Positions 42,904 to 51,091 of a stretch of DNA of 64,000 nucleotides are shown in pieces. How positions within the stretch are numbered: the stretch's first letter is position 1; each line of letters begins with the position of its first letter. Location: the NCBI RefSeq assembly GCF_030123365.1, contig NZ_CP126107.1:6003501-6067500 (forward strand), in the 5' to 3' direction. The stretch comes from Neobacillus sp. SuZ13 (lineage in GTDB: Bacteria > Bacillota > Bacilli > Bacillales > Cytobacillaceae). The position numbers and the translations under genes are program-made. The notes beneath the pieces are model-generated. The model searched no databases. It was not told the DNA's origin and saw nothing but the letters and a program-made list of their open reading frames with translations.

Positions 42904-43665
42904 ATGAATATTTTAGAAGCAACAAAAATTCATAAAAGCTATGGTAATAAATTTAACAAACAAGACGTACTGAAGGGTCTAGATGTTAGCATTAAAAATG
43001 GGGAATTTGTGAGTATCATGGGTGCATCGGGTTCAGGGAAAACAACCTTACTTAATATTCTTTCCTCAATTGATAAGGTTAGTAACGGGTCAATTTATAT
43101 CGAAGGAAAAGAAATGACAGCCATGAAAGAAAAGCAATTAGCAGAATTCCGAAAAAATCATTTAGGTTTTATTTTTCAAGAATATAACTTATTAGATACC
43201 CTAACAGTCAAAGAAAATATTCTATTACCATTATCGATTACAAAAACAGCCAAGAGAGAAGCAGATGAGAAATTTAATACATTGGCTAAAGAGCTCGGCA
43301 TTTATGATATAAAAGATAAATATCCAAATGAAATTTCCGGTGGTCAAAAACAGCGTACATCTGCAGCTCGAGCCTTTATTCATGAACCAAGCATTATTTT
43401 TGCTGACGAACCAACGGGGGCGCTTGATTCAAAATCAGCTTCCGATTTGTTAAACAAACTAAGCGATTTAAATCAAAAACGAAACGCCACTATACTAATG
43501 GTCACTCATGATGCAGTTGCAGCCAGCTATTGCAGCCGGGTCATATTTATTAAGGATGGCCAAATTTATACTCAATTAACGAAGGGTGAGGAATCGAGAC
43601 AGGATTTCTTTCATGACATCATGAAAACACAAGGTGTATTGGGCGGGGTGCAAAATGAGCATTAA
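42904..43665 (+). CDS. bceA: ABC transporter ATPase BceA-like
   Basis: This 253-aa ATPase of the peptide-7 exporter (MacB-like) family has Walker A GASGSGKTT, signature SGGQKQR, Walker B IIFADEPTGALD and the switch His in VTHDAVAA. With BceB it forms the transporter that protects lipid II cycle intermediates from bacitracin-like peptides and signals to BceS. ATG 42904 follows GAGGTGTGG. bceB begins within its last codons. Confidence 0.93.
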   Translation: MNILEATKIHKSYGNKFNKQDVLKGLDVSIKNGEFVSIMGASGSGKTTLLNILSSIDKVSNGSIYIEGKEMTAMKEKQLAEFRKNHLGFIFQEYNLLDTLTVKENILLPLSITKTAKREADEKFNTLAKELGIYDIKDKYPNEISGGQKQRTSAARAFIHEPSIIFADEPTGALDSKSASDLLNKLSDLNQKRNATILMVTHDAVAASYCSRVIFIKDGQIYTQLTKGEESRQDFFHDIMKTQGVLGGVQNEH

Positions 43666-45595
43666 TCATCTCATCCTTCAAAACTTGAAAAAGAATTTGA
43701 AAAATTATTATCTCTATGTTTTTGCCCTAGTTTTTACAGTGGCACTGTATTTTGCCTTTGTCACGCTGCAATTTGATCCTGCAATGGATGAAACAAAAGG
43801 TTCGATTAAAGGGGCAGCTGCAATCAAGACAGCTTCCGTCTTACTCGTTGCGATTGTCTCCATTTTTCTTTTATACGCCAATAACATTTTTATTAAACGA
43901 CGCAGTAAAGAAATTGGTTTATTTCAGTTAATAGGGATGACAAAAAGCAGAATTTTTCGCATTCTTACACTTGAAAATTTTATTCTATATTTTGGTTCCT
44001 TACTCATTGGAATCTTTATCGGGTTTTCTATTTCAAAATTAATCATGATGATCCTATTTAAAATTACCGGTGTTGAGGACGTCGCCACATTAAGATTTTC
44101 AACAGAAGCATTGATTCAAACTGTTGTTGTTTTTACTATAATCTATTTCTTTATCATGTTGATAAATTTTTTATTTATTAAAAGACAAAGTATCTTATCT
44201 CTATTTAGAGTTCTTTCATCGACAGAAGAAAAAGTTAAAAAAGTGTCTTTTTTTGAAATGATCTACGGAATTTTAGGGATCTTAATGATCCTTATAGGCT
44301 ATTATATTTCATCCAAATTATTTGGTGGGGACTTTACAACAATGAATGAACTATTCTTAGCCATGATCTTCATTTTAGCATCTGTTATTATCGGGACTTA
44401 TCTTTTTTACAAAGGATCTGTTCGATTTATCTTTTTTGTTATACGAAAAAAGAAAGATGGTTATTTAAATATTAATGAAGTATTGTCTCTTTCATCTATT
44501 ATGTTTCGGATGAAATCAAATGCTTTACTATTAACCATTATTACGACCGTATCCGCACTTGCTATCGGCTTGTTATCCTTAAGCTATATTTCGCACTACT
44601 CAGCAGAAAGATTAGCCCAAGATAATGTGGTTGCTGATTTTTCAATGACAAATAAACAGGATGCTGAAAGCTTTAAAGAAGCATTAAAAGAAAATGAAAT
44701 TAAGTATAACGAAAAAATGATTGATGTCATTCAAGTACATGCTAACTTAGAAAATATAACGGAAACAAAATTAGAGGGGCTGAATTCTGATCCAAGGAAT
44801 ATGACTATTCCTGTCATCAGTGACAAGGCCGTCACTAATGTTGATTTATCTGCAGGGGAAACCCTTTTTACAGGTTATAATGATTTACTACAAAAATTTA
44901 TGCCACTAAAAAGTTCAGGTCAAATCGAATTAAAAGGGAAAAATGAAGTGATACCGCAAAAATATTTAGGCTTAAGGAAGGAATACATCATATCATACTA
45001 TTTTACAAGCGGTGGATTACCTGTCGCAATTGTGGATGAAACTGTTTTTGAGCGATTAACAAAAGACCTTAACCCAGAGCTTCAAAAAGAATCGACTCTT
45101 TATATTGGAATTGATTTGCAGGAGGAAGCCAATATAGAAGAAGCTAATGATCTTTTTCAAAATATGACTTTTAATGGTAAAAATAATTCACTTCTAGAAA
45201 TGAGCAATAATCAGAAAAGAAACATGGGTCTTATCATGTTTATCGTTGGATTTTTAGGATTAACCTTTTTAGTTACATCTGGATGTATTTTATACTTTAA
45301 ACAAATGGATGAAAGCGAAGAAGAAAAGCCGAACTATACCATATTAAGAAAACTTGGATTTACACAAGGTGACTTGTTAAGAGGCATTCAAGCTAAGCAA
45401 ATCTTTAATTTCGGTATCCCTTTAGTCATTGGCTTAACCCATAGTTATTTTGCAGTAAAATCCGGATGGTTCATGTTTGGTACTGAATTGTGGACACCGA
45501 TGATGATTGTCATGTTATTATATACCGCATTATACTCAATTTTCGGTATACTATCTGTACTCTATTACAAAAAAGTAATAAAAGAAGCACTATAA
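43655..45595 (+). CDS. bceB: ABC transporter permease BceB-like
   Basis: This 646-aa permease has the BceB layout: ten transmembrane helices, FtsX-like domains at both ends, and a large extracellular domain (about residues 310-520) between helices 7 and 8 that senses peptide antibiotics. SREIGLFQLIGMTK-like and PNYTILRKLGFTQGDLLR coupling segments contact BceA. ATG 43655 overlaps bceA by 11 nt. A hairpin (45613-45636) follows. Confidence 0.93.
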   Translation: MSINHLILQNLKKNLKNYYLYVFALVFTVALYFAFVTLQFDPAMDETKGSIKGAAAIKTASVLLVAIVSIFLLYANNIFIKRRSKEIGLFQLIGMTKSRIFRILTLENFILYFGSLLIGIFIGFSISKLIMMILFKITGVEDVATLRFSTEALIQTVVVFTIIYFFIMLINFLFIKRQSILSLFRVLSSTEEKVKKVSFFEMIYGILGILMILIGYYISSKLFGGDFTTMNELFLAMIFILASVIIGTYLFYKGSVRFIFFVIRKKKDGYLNINEVLSLSSIMFRMKSNALLLTIITTVSALAIGLLSLSYISHYSAERLAQDNVVADFSMTNKQDAESFKEALKENEIKYNEKMIDVIQVHANLENITETKLEGLNSDPRNMTIPVISDKAVTNVDLSAGETLFTGYNDLLQKFMPLKSSGQIELKGKNEVIPQKYLGLRKEYIISYYFTSGGLPVAIVDETVFERLTKDLNPELQKESTLYIGIDLQEEANIEEANDLFQNMTFNGKNNSLLEMSNNQKRNMGLIMFIVGFLGLTFLVTSGCILYFKQMDESEEEKPNYTILRKLGFTQGDLLRGIQAKQIFNFGIPLVIGLTHSYFAVKSGWFMFGTELWTPMMIVMLLYTALYSIFGILSVLYYKKVIKEAL

Positions 45596-45612
45596 TAATA
45601 GAAAATAATAAA

Positions 45613-45636
45613 GCTCCAGTCCAATATGGCTGGAGC
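45613..45636 (+). terminator. Hairpin after bceB
   Basis: GCTCCAG (45613-45619) pairs with CTGGAGC (45630-45636). The following sequence is only weakly T-rich, so termination may be partial. Confidence 0.5.
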
Positions 45637-45682
45637 CCAATTTATAATTATCTCATACTTTTTAAGCTTTTACATTCAGCTG

Positions 45683-45713
45683 TTAAAAACCTCATTTACT
45701 TATGATACGGTTC
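45683..45713 (-). repeat. 31-bp direct repeat, proximal copy at the rlmH 3' end
   Basis: Identical to 40968-40998, 4715 bp away. It covers the last five sense codons and stop of rlmH plus 13 bp beyond. Between the repeats lies only the bceRSAB module. Confidence 0.85.
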
Positions 45714-46175
45714 CCCACGATTAATCCGAAACGCTCGATAAATCTGTTCAACGAGTATGAGCCTCATCAATTGATGGGGGAAGGTCATCCGTGAAAAGGA
45801 AAGCTGCTCATTCGACCGTTTGATTACTTCCTCACTCAAGCCCAGCGATCCGCCAATCACGAAGGCGATTTTACTTTTTCCATAGGTTGCAAGTTTATCT
45901 AGTGAATCCGCTAGTTCTTCGGATGATCCTAGTTTGCCTTGAATCGCTAGTGCAATGACATATGTATCTTGGCTAATCTTTGCTAAAATTCGTTCGCCTT
46001 CTTTTTGCTTTACTTGCACCATTTCAAGGTCACTTAATACTTCTGGTGCTTTTTCATCAGGAACTTCAATCACGTCTACCTTTGCATAAGCTGTCAGCCG
46101 TTTTAAATATTCCTCAATACCTTGCTTTAAATATTTTTCTTTTAATTTGCCAACCGTAATAATGGAGATATTCAC
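45696..46175 (-). CDS. rlmH: 23S rRNA pseudouridine-1915 N3-methyltransferase
   Basis: This 159-aa SPOUT-class methyltransferase modifies pseudouridine 1915 in helix 69 of 23S rRNA. The SAM-binding trefoil knot is seen in FVIGGSLGLSEEV and LSFSRMTFPHQLMRLILVEQIYRAFRI, and the C-terminus GEPYHK is typical. It is the ortholog of YydA in B. subtilis and orfX in staphylococci. The start is GTG. The upstream region carries a DnaA-box cluster. Confidence 0.96.
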   Translation of the reverse strand: MNISIITVGKLKEKYLKQGIEEYLKRLTAYAKVDVIEVPDEKAPEVLSDLEMVQVKQKEGERILAKISQDTYVIALAIQGKLGSSEELADSLDKLATYGKSKIAFVIGGSLGLSEEVIKRSNEQLSFSRMTFPHQLMRLILVEQIYRAFRINRGEPYHK

Positions 46176-46221
46176 AATCCACAGCCCTTTTCAACTTTAT
46201 TACAAACAGTTTACAAACAAG

Positions 46222-46412
46222 ATATCCACAGAAGTTATCCACATATTCACACTTTCTATCCACATCTTGTATGAAATCACTTGTTCGCCACAACATATGT
46301 AGCTTGATTTTGACAATATTCACAGTGTGTTGATAAGTTATCCCCATCTATTTTCGATAAAACAGGAAATGTCTCAAATTGATCCACAATATCATCTAAG
46401 GCAATATCCACA
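46222..46412. promoter_or_regulatory. DnaA-box cluster upstream of rlmH
   Basis: A perfect TTATCCACA at 46235 is accompanied by one-mismatch boxes in the same orientation at 46222 (ATATCCACA), 46243 (ATATTCACA) and 46256 (CTATCCACA). More lie inside the small gene at 46316, 46338 and 46404. The yydA (rlmH) upstream region of B. subtilis is a known DnaA-binding site. Confidence 0.75.
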
Positions 46413-46441
46413 TGTTCCTCACAACTATAAATCATTTTCAT
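46277..46441 (-). CDS. CxxH/CxxC small protein
   Basis: This 54-aa protein has CEEH near the N-terminus (residues 7-10) and CEYC near the C-terminus (40-43), which together suggest a zinc site. This is the small CxxH/CxxC family found between htrC and rlmH in Bacillus. AAAGG precedes ATG 46441 by 7 nt. Its function is not known. Several DnaA boxes overlap the gene. Confidence 0.85.
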   Translation of the reverse strand: MKMIYSCEEHVDIALDDIVDQFETFPVLSKIDGDNLSTHCEYCQNQATYVVANK

Positions 46442-46540
46442 CCGTCAACCTTTCTTACACGTATTATTTAATATTATTGTTTGCAGGAGAAGCAACTGCC
46501 ATACAAGTTCCCTCAATAACCTATAAATAATACCACAAAT

Positions 46541-46575
46541 AAAAACAGGAAGGTGACTTGTTCCTTCCTGTTTTT
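46541..46575. terminator. Terminator of htrC
   Basis: AAAAACAGGAAGG (46541-46553) pairs with CCTTCCTGTTTTT (46563-46575), a perfect 13-bp stem with A- and T-runs, 10 nt from the htrC stop codon. Confidence 0.88.
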
Positions 46576-46584
46576 TATCGAACA

Positions 46585-47832
46585 TTATTGGGTTGTATCT
46601 CCTGATAAGGTTAAAGTCGTTTGCTTCAACTTTCCATCGCGATAAAATTTAATCTTCAATTGCTCGCCAATTTTCTTTTTCTGGTATAAATGCTTCCGAA
46701 GATCAATGACGTCATTAATTTTTTCCCCATCCATCTCAACAATAACATCTAATTCTTGTAAACCGGCTTGCGCCGCTGGAGAATTCGGTACAACTTGCCT
46801 TAAAGCAACGCCATAATTGATATCTCGAGGTAATTTCAACGCTTCTTCTTGGTAGTAGGCAGGAATTTCAGAGACTGATTTTAAATCGACGCCCATATAA
46901 GGACGCTTAACGGATCCAAACTTTTCAAGGTCATCAATGATCGGCCGTGCTGAGTTAATAGGAATCGATAAACCAATTCCTTCAACAGCATTTTGGGCAA
47001 TCTTCATGGAGTTAATTCCAACAAGCTGGCCTGCAATATTAATCAATGCCCCGCCGCTGTTACCAGGATTGATTGCCGCATCTGTTTGCAATACTTCAGC
47101 ATTCCAGTCAATGATCCCATCTTGATTAATATCAACAGGAATCGTCCGCTTCAGTCCAGAGATGATTCCTTGTGTGACGGACCCTGAGAAGGTTGCACCA
47201 AGCGGATTTCCGATCGCGATGACCGGTTCTCCCATTTTTAAACTATCCGAATCACCAAACTCAGCAACCTTTTTAATCTTAGCTGCATCAACCTCGAGCA
47301 CCGCTAAATCCGTCCAAACATCACTGCCTAGCAGTTTAGCTGGAATCTTTGTCCCATCGCTAAAGCTTACTTCTAGCTTAGTTGCTCCTTCAACCACATG
47401 GTGATTCGTGACAACGTAAGCCTTTCCGCCTGCTTTCTTATAGACCACACCTGAGCCTGTTCCGGCTGCTTCTTCCTCTGAGGCCGCTTCATCATCTGAC
47501 CAAAAGTTTGATGACTGGATGTTATTAATTCCGACAACGGCATCGGCCGCCTTCTCAACTGCTTTCGTTGTGTTTGTGTTCACATCATAGGAAATCTGTT
47601 TTTGAGTGAAATTTTGATTCTGATTATTATTATTGGTAGTTGATTCTAATGTCTTGTTTTGATTTGTTTCAATTTGATAGGGAAGAATCCCGCGATTTGA
47701 TAGGGCAGGAATAGAAATAATAACAAGAATGGCTCCAAGAATCGCCCCAACAACACTGGCAAGGAATATTCCGCCTCTATTTCCTTTCTGTTCCCTGAAG
47801 CGGTTTTGTGATTGATCATCATAATAACCCAC
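46585..47832 (-). CDS. htrC: Membrane-anchored serine protease HtrC/YyxA
   Basis: This 415-aa HtrA/DegP-type quality-control protease acts on the outer face of the membrane. One N-terminal transmembrane helix (about 21-45) is followed by a low-complexity Asn/Gln linker and a trypsin-like domain with the triad in VTNHHVVEG (His), WTDLAVLEVD (Asp) and NPGNSGGALI (Ser). A C-terminal PDZ domain follows (about 320-410, SPAAQAGLQELDVIVEMDG). It follows the wal operon, as in B. subtilis. Confidence 0.94.
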   Translation of the reverse strand: MGYYDDQSQNRFREQKGNRGGIFLASVVGAILGAILVIISIPALSNRGILPYQIETNQNKTLESTTNNNNQNQNFTQKQISYDVNTNTTKAVEKAADAVVGINNIQSSNFWSDDEAASEEEAAGTGSGVVYKKAGGKAYVVTNHHVVEGATKLEVSFSDGTKIPAKLLGSDVWTDLAVLEVDAAKIKKVAEFGDSDSLKMGEPVIAIGNPLGATFSGSVTQGIISGLKRTIPVDINQDGIIDWNAEVLQTDAAINPGNSGGALINIAGQLVGINSMKIAQNAVEGIGLSIPINSARPIIDDLEKFGSVKRPYMGVDLKSVSEIPAYYQEEALKLPRDINYGVALRQVVPNSPAAQAGLQELDVIVEMDGEKINDVIDLRKHLYQKKKIGEQLKIKFYRDGKLKQTTLTLSGDTTQ

Positions 47833-47989
47833 TTTACACCATTCCTCACTTTCCGAAAGATTGCTACCTTTTATTTTGGCTTATAATTACAATTATACTC
47901 GCTCTTATTTAAATTACTAATTAATTACTATGTATTAATAAAAACTTACGACTTTGTTCATAGATTTTTAATAAATCGCTTCTTTAATA

Positions 47990-48130
47990 TTGCATGTTGA
48001 CTTCCGCTTCAGGATGCTCGCTTTCCGGGGCGGGAGTTGAGCCTCCTCGGCACAACGCACCTGTAGGGTCTCAACTTTCCCGCTGCTCCCGTAGGAGTCT
48101 CGCACCTTCCGCTCCAATCAACATGGTGCC
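47990..48130. repeat. Bacillus-type GC-rich intergenic repeat
   Basis: A ~130-bp element from TTGACTTCCGCTTCAGG to CTTCCGCTCCAATCAAC. Internal complementarity (CGGGGCGGGAG, CCGCTGCTCCCG) contrasts with the AT-rich surroundings. Elements of this sequence are widely dispersed in Bacillus genomes. A short remnant of its end (TTCCGTTCCAATCAACAT) is visible at 50-67. Confidence 0.75.
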
Positions 48131-48133
48131 AAA

Positions 48134-48173
48134 AAAAGAACGAGGTACCTGGAATAAGGCACCTCGTTCTTTT
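48134..48173. terminator. Terminator of the wal operon
   Basis: AAAAGAACGAGGT pairs with ACCTCGTTCTTTT. On the minus strand a T-run follows, 8 nt after the walJ stop codon. Confidence 0.88.
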
Positions 48174-48180
48174 AAATAGA

Positions 48181-48975
48181 CTACACAGCTGTTAATGCTG
48201 TTGGTATTTTCGGGTCTGTATCATAGAGGCTGAATTGTTCGCCGACAATTAGACCTCGCTCTTGAAGGGTTTGAGAAACTGCCATTTTAGCTAAGTCCTT
48301 CATGTTATTATCTGCGCTTAAATGGGCAAGATAAATTCGCTTGGTTTGATCGCCAATGACATCACTCATTGCTAAAGCTGCATCCTCATTGGAAACATGG
48401 CCGACATCACTTAAAATCCTACGTTTAATATTCCAAGGATATCTGCCCATCCGCAGCATCTGCACATCATGATTGGATTCAAAAATATACACATCGGCAT
48501 TTGAAATGGTTCCCTTCATTCGGTCACTAACATAGCCCGTGTCCGTGATAAGGACGAGTTTTTTACCAGAATGGTGGAATACGTAAAACATCGGCTCCGC
48601 CGCATCATGTGATACTCCAAATGACTCGATATCAACAGAACCAAAACTCTTCACTGTTTCCATATTAAAAACAAATTTTTGTTCCGTTGGAATGGCACCA
48701 ACAGAACTTTCCATTGCCCGCCATGTTTTTTCGTTCGCATATACAGGCAAATGGTATTTACGAGCAAGAATACCGATCCCTTTAATATGGTCACTGTGTT
48801 CATGCGTCACAAATATTCCGGAAAGCTTGCTAATATCACGATCAATTTGTCCAAAAAGTGCCTCCATTTGCTTTCCGCTAAACCCTGCATCCACAAGAAA
48901 CGAATGCTCATCAGACTCTACATATAGAGCGTTTCCTGTACTCCCGCTTGCAAGAATGCTATAACTTAAAGACAT
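48181..48975 (-). CDS. walJ: Metallo-beta-lactamase-fold exonuclease WalJ/YycJ
   Basis: This 264-aa metallo-hydrolase has the signature THEHSDHIKG and further metal ligands in SHDAAEP and the C-terminal HLSADN. It is the last gene of the conserved wal operon. YycJ has been linked to DNA mismatch repair and to coordination of cell division with replication in related species. It lies 6 nt from walI. Confidence 0.93.
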   Translation of the reverse strand: MSLSYSILASGSTGNALYVESDEHSFLVDAGFSGKQMEALFGQIDRDISKLSGIFVTHEHSDHIKGIGILARKYHLPVYANEKTWRAMESSVGAIPTEQKFVFNMETVKSFGSVDIESFGVSHDAAEPMFYVFHHSGKKLVLITDTGYVSDRMKGTISNADVYIFESNHDVQMLRMGRYPWNIKRRILSDVGHVSNEDAALAMSDVIGDQTKRIYLAHLSADNNMKDLAKMAVSQTLQERGLIVGEQFSLYDTDPKIPTALTAV

Positions 48976-48981
48976 ACGATT

Positions 48982-49782
48982 TCACTCCACTTTACTTTTT
49001 TCATCGCTGTTAAATTGAATAATCTGCCCTTCAAATGCGTTTACAAATAGGCTCTCCTTGCCATCAACCTCAAAGCGCCATGTAGGTGCTAAAACTTGGG
49101 AAGCCGCCAACTGAATGAGTGTGGAATAACCAAGCTCAATCTTGGTGATATTGCTCTTCGACTTCAACATTCCCTTCTGATGCAAGGTTTCAATCGCCTT
49201 TAACGGCGCCAAAATTTCTTCCTTGGCCGTTAACTTTTCCATTTCCACCAGGTAGGTCTGATCATAGGAGACAATCTGGTTCTTATCACCGATTTTAAAT
49301 GTAATCATCCCATTTATATTTTTAAATAAAGGGACATTCTCTGCGGTCTGAAAATAAGTGATGGATTGATCCTTGTCACTTTTCTCCCCATATTGATAAT
49401 CCTCACCAAAAAGGACATTGTCATTTATAAAAGTGGACAGCTCGGCCGGTTCAAATTTTGCCGTGATCTTAATCGGCTTCTCTAGTGTGACATGGAGCGT
49501 TGTCGTTCCCGTACCCCTTATGTCCTCAGATTTTCCTTTCAGCTTATCAGTATCAACCTGAGTAAACACCTTAGGCTTTGCACTAAGATACTGGGCTTTA
49601 ATCGGGTCCTTAGGAAAGTCTTTATACGTGATCTCATCTGCTTTTAACTTTTCTTCAAACGAGGCCTCAGAAATGACCTCATACTTATTAGCATCACGGA
49701 TTTTCATGAATTGGTATAAGAGATACACATCTAAGATTAAGAAGGTGATAATAAAAATAGTTTTTATCTTACTCCAATCCAT
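48982..49782 (-). CDS. walI: WalRK regulator WalI/YycI
   Basis: This 266-aa bitopic membrane protein has one N-terminal helix (about 8-25) and an extracytoplasmic YycI domain. With WalH it binds WalK in the membrane and restrains its activity in B. subtilis. Its start overlaps walH by 14 nt, indicating coupled translation. Confidence 0.93.
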   Translation of the reverse strand: MDWSKIKTIFIITFLILDVYLLYQFMKIRDANKYEVISEASFEEKLKADEITYKDFPKDPIKAQYLSAKPKVFTQVDTDKLKGKSEDIRGTGTTTLHVTLEKPIKITAKFEPAELSTFINDNVLFGEDYQYGEKSDKDQSITYFQTAENVPLFKNINGMITFKIGDKNQIVSYDQTYLVEMEKLTAKEEILAPLKAIETLHQKGMLKSKSNITKIELGYSTLIQLAASQVLAPTWRFEVDGKESLFVNAFEGQIIQFNSDEKSKVE

Positions 49783-51091
49783 GCTGTGATCCTCCTAGGT
49801 CTTCCATCGTAATCTGTCCCCATGATTTACCATAGCGATAGAACCAGGCAGGTTCTAAGATGATTAGTTTATTCTCCTTTGAATCTCGTTCCATTCGATA
49901 GCCCAGGATCATATCCTCAAGAAGGCTCGGTTTAAAATTCTTCTTGTTTTGTAAAAATTTCAAAGCATCGTGCCCTGAAGGACGGGTCACCTTTACCATC
50001 TCTGTGGTTAATGGGAGTTCAAGCGCTATATTTGGACGAATATACTTATTGATTTCATCGCGGCCCCAAACCTCACTAATTTCAGTCATGCCATTTCCAT
50101 TAAAGACAGGATAGCCGTCCATACTATATAAACGGAAAGTGACGGTATGGGTGTACTCATTTTTATCAACATAGCGATACGGGTCTGTCCAACCGCCATG
50201 TTGATTGACAAAATCAATGCTTCGTTTCACTAAATCATATGAAGTGTTGATAAAATTCTCTTCTACAGTCGGATTGACGTACCTAAGAAGATTACTTTCA
50301 AAATTCACCGTCATTTTACTAGAATCGTTTGTGTACTCTTCGCCTGATGGGACAAAGCTCTTTTGTACAAAACTAGGGTCGCTAAAAAGGGCTTCTTTGA
50401 ATTCTTCAGAATCAAGGGTAACAGGCAAATATTTATAGGTTGTCATCTCTGTGGCCGCCTCAGGCAGGAAAATGGTCCGTTTTTCAGATGCTTGAAAAGC
50501 AAAATAACGCGGGTATTTCGTTGCCTTCAAATAAAAATTGCGGTTAAACTCACTTAAATTTGCAGAAGAGATGTGACTAATATAAACCTGTTGATTCTCG
50601 GTGGAAACAAAATAAACAATTCCATTTTCCTTTGCGGAATTCTCTGTATTAATAATGATTCGATTGAAGTTGAAGGTAGGTATCTTTTTTCCTTCAATAT
50701 TTAATACACTACGATATAACTCTATTGGAACCTCTCCCGGAAAGATAATTTCCGTATTGCCGCTATCATGGATTAACTTCTTGATGTCCTTGACCTCATT
50801 CGTATATTTTTTCACATCAAAGAAAGCCCAACGGCTGAGTTCCTTAATTACCTTTTCCATATCAGCTGTGTTATTCGTTCCGTAATGCTGACCTTTTATA
50901 TGGTAAAGCAATAGATCAGGTCTAATAATTTTTTGGACCTCTTGTTTTTCACTTAACGAGACCTCTTTTACATTATCGCTGCTTTCCATTGTTTCATAGT
51001 TCGGTTGGTACGTCCAAAGGTTCCAAGTTAACAATATACTGACCAGGACTAGTACGATTAGAATCCATGATTTAATATTTTCGTATCTCAT
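49769..51091 (-). CDS. walH: WalRK regulator WalH/YycH
   Basis: This 440-aa protein has one N-terminal membrane helix (about 8-27) and a large extracytoplasmic YycH domain. It forms a complex with WalI and WalK that keeps WalK activity low. ATG 51091 overlaps the walK stop codon (ATGA) and uses GAGGATGA within walK. Confidence 0.93.
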   Translation of the reverse strand: MRYENIKSWILIVLVLVSILLTWNLWTYQPNYETMESSDNVKEVSLSEKQEVQKIIRPDLLLYHIKGQHYGTNNTADMEKVIKELSRWAFFDVKKYTNEVKDIKKLIHDSGNTEIIFPGEVPIELYRSVLNIEGKKIPTFNFNRIIINTENSAKENGIVYFVSTENQQVYISHISSANLSEFNRNFYLKATKYPRYFAFQASEKRTIFLPEAATEMTTYKYLPVTLDSEEFKEALFSDPSFVQKSFVPSGEEYTNDSSKMTVNFESNLLRYVNPTVEENFINTSYDLVKRSIDFVNQHGGWTDPYRYVDKNEYTHTVTFRLYSMDGYPVFNGNGMTEISEVWGRDEINKYIRPNIALELPLTTEMVKVTRPSGHDALKFLQNKKNFKPSLLEDMILGYRMERDSKENKLIILEPAWFYRYGKSWGQITMEDLGGSQHGLE

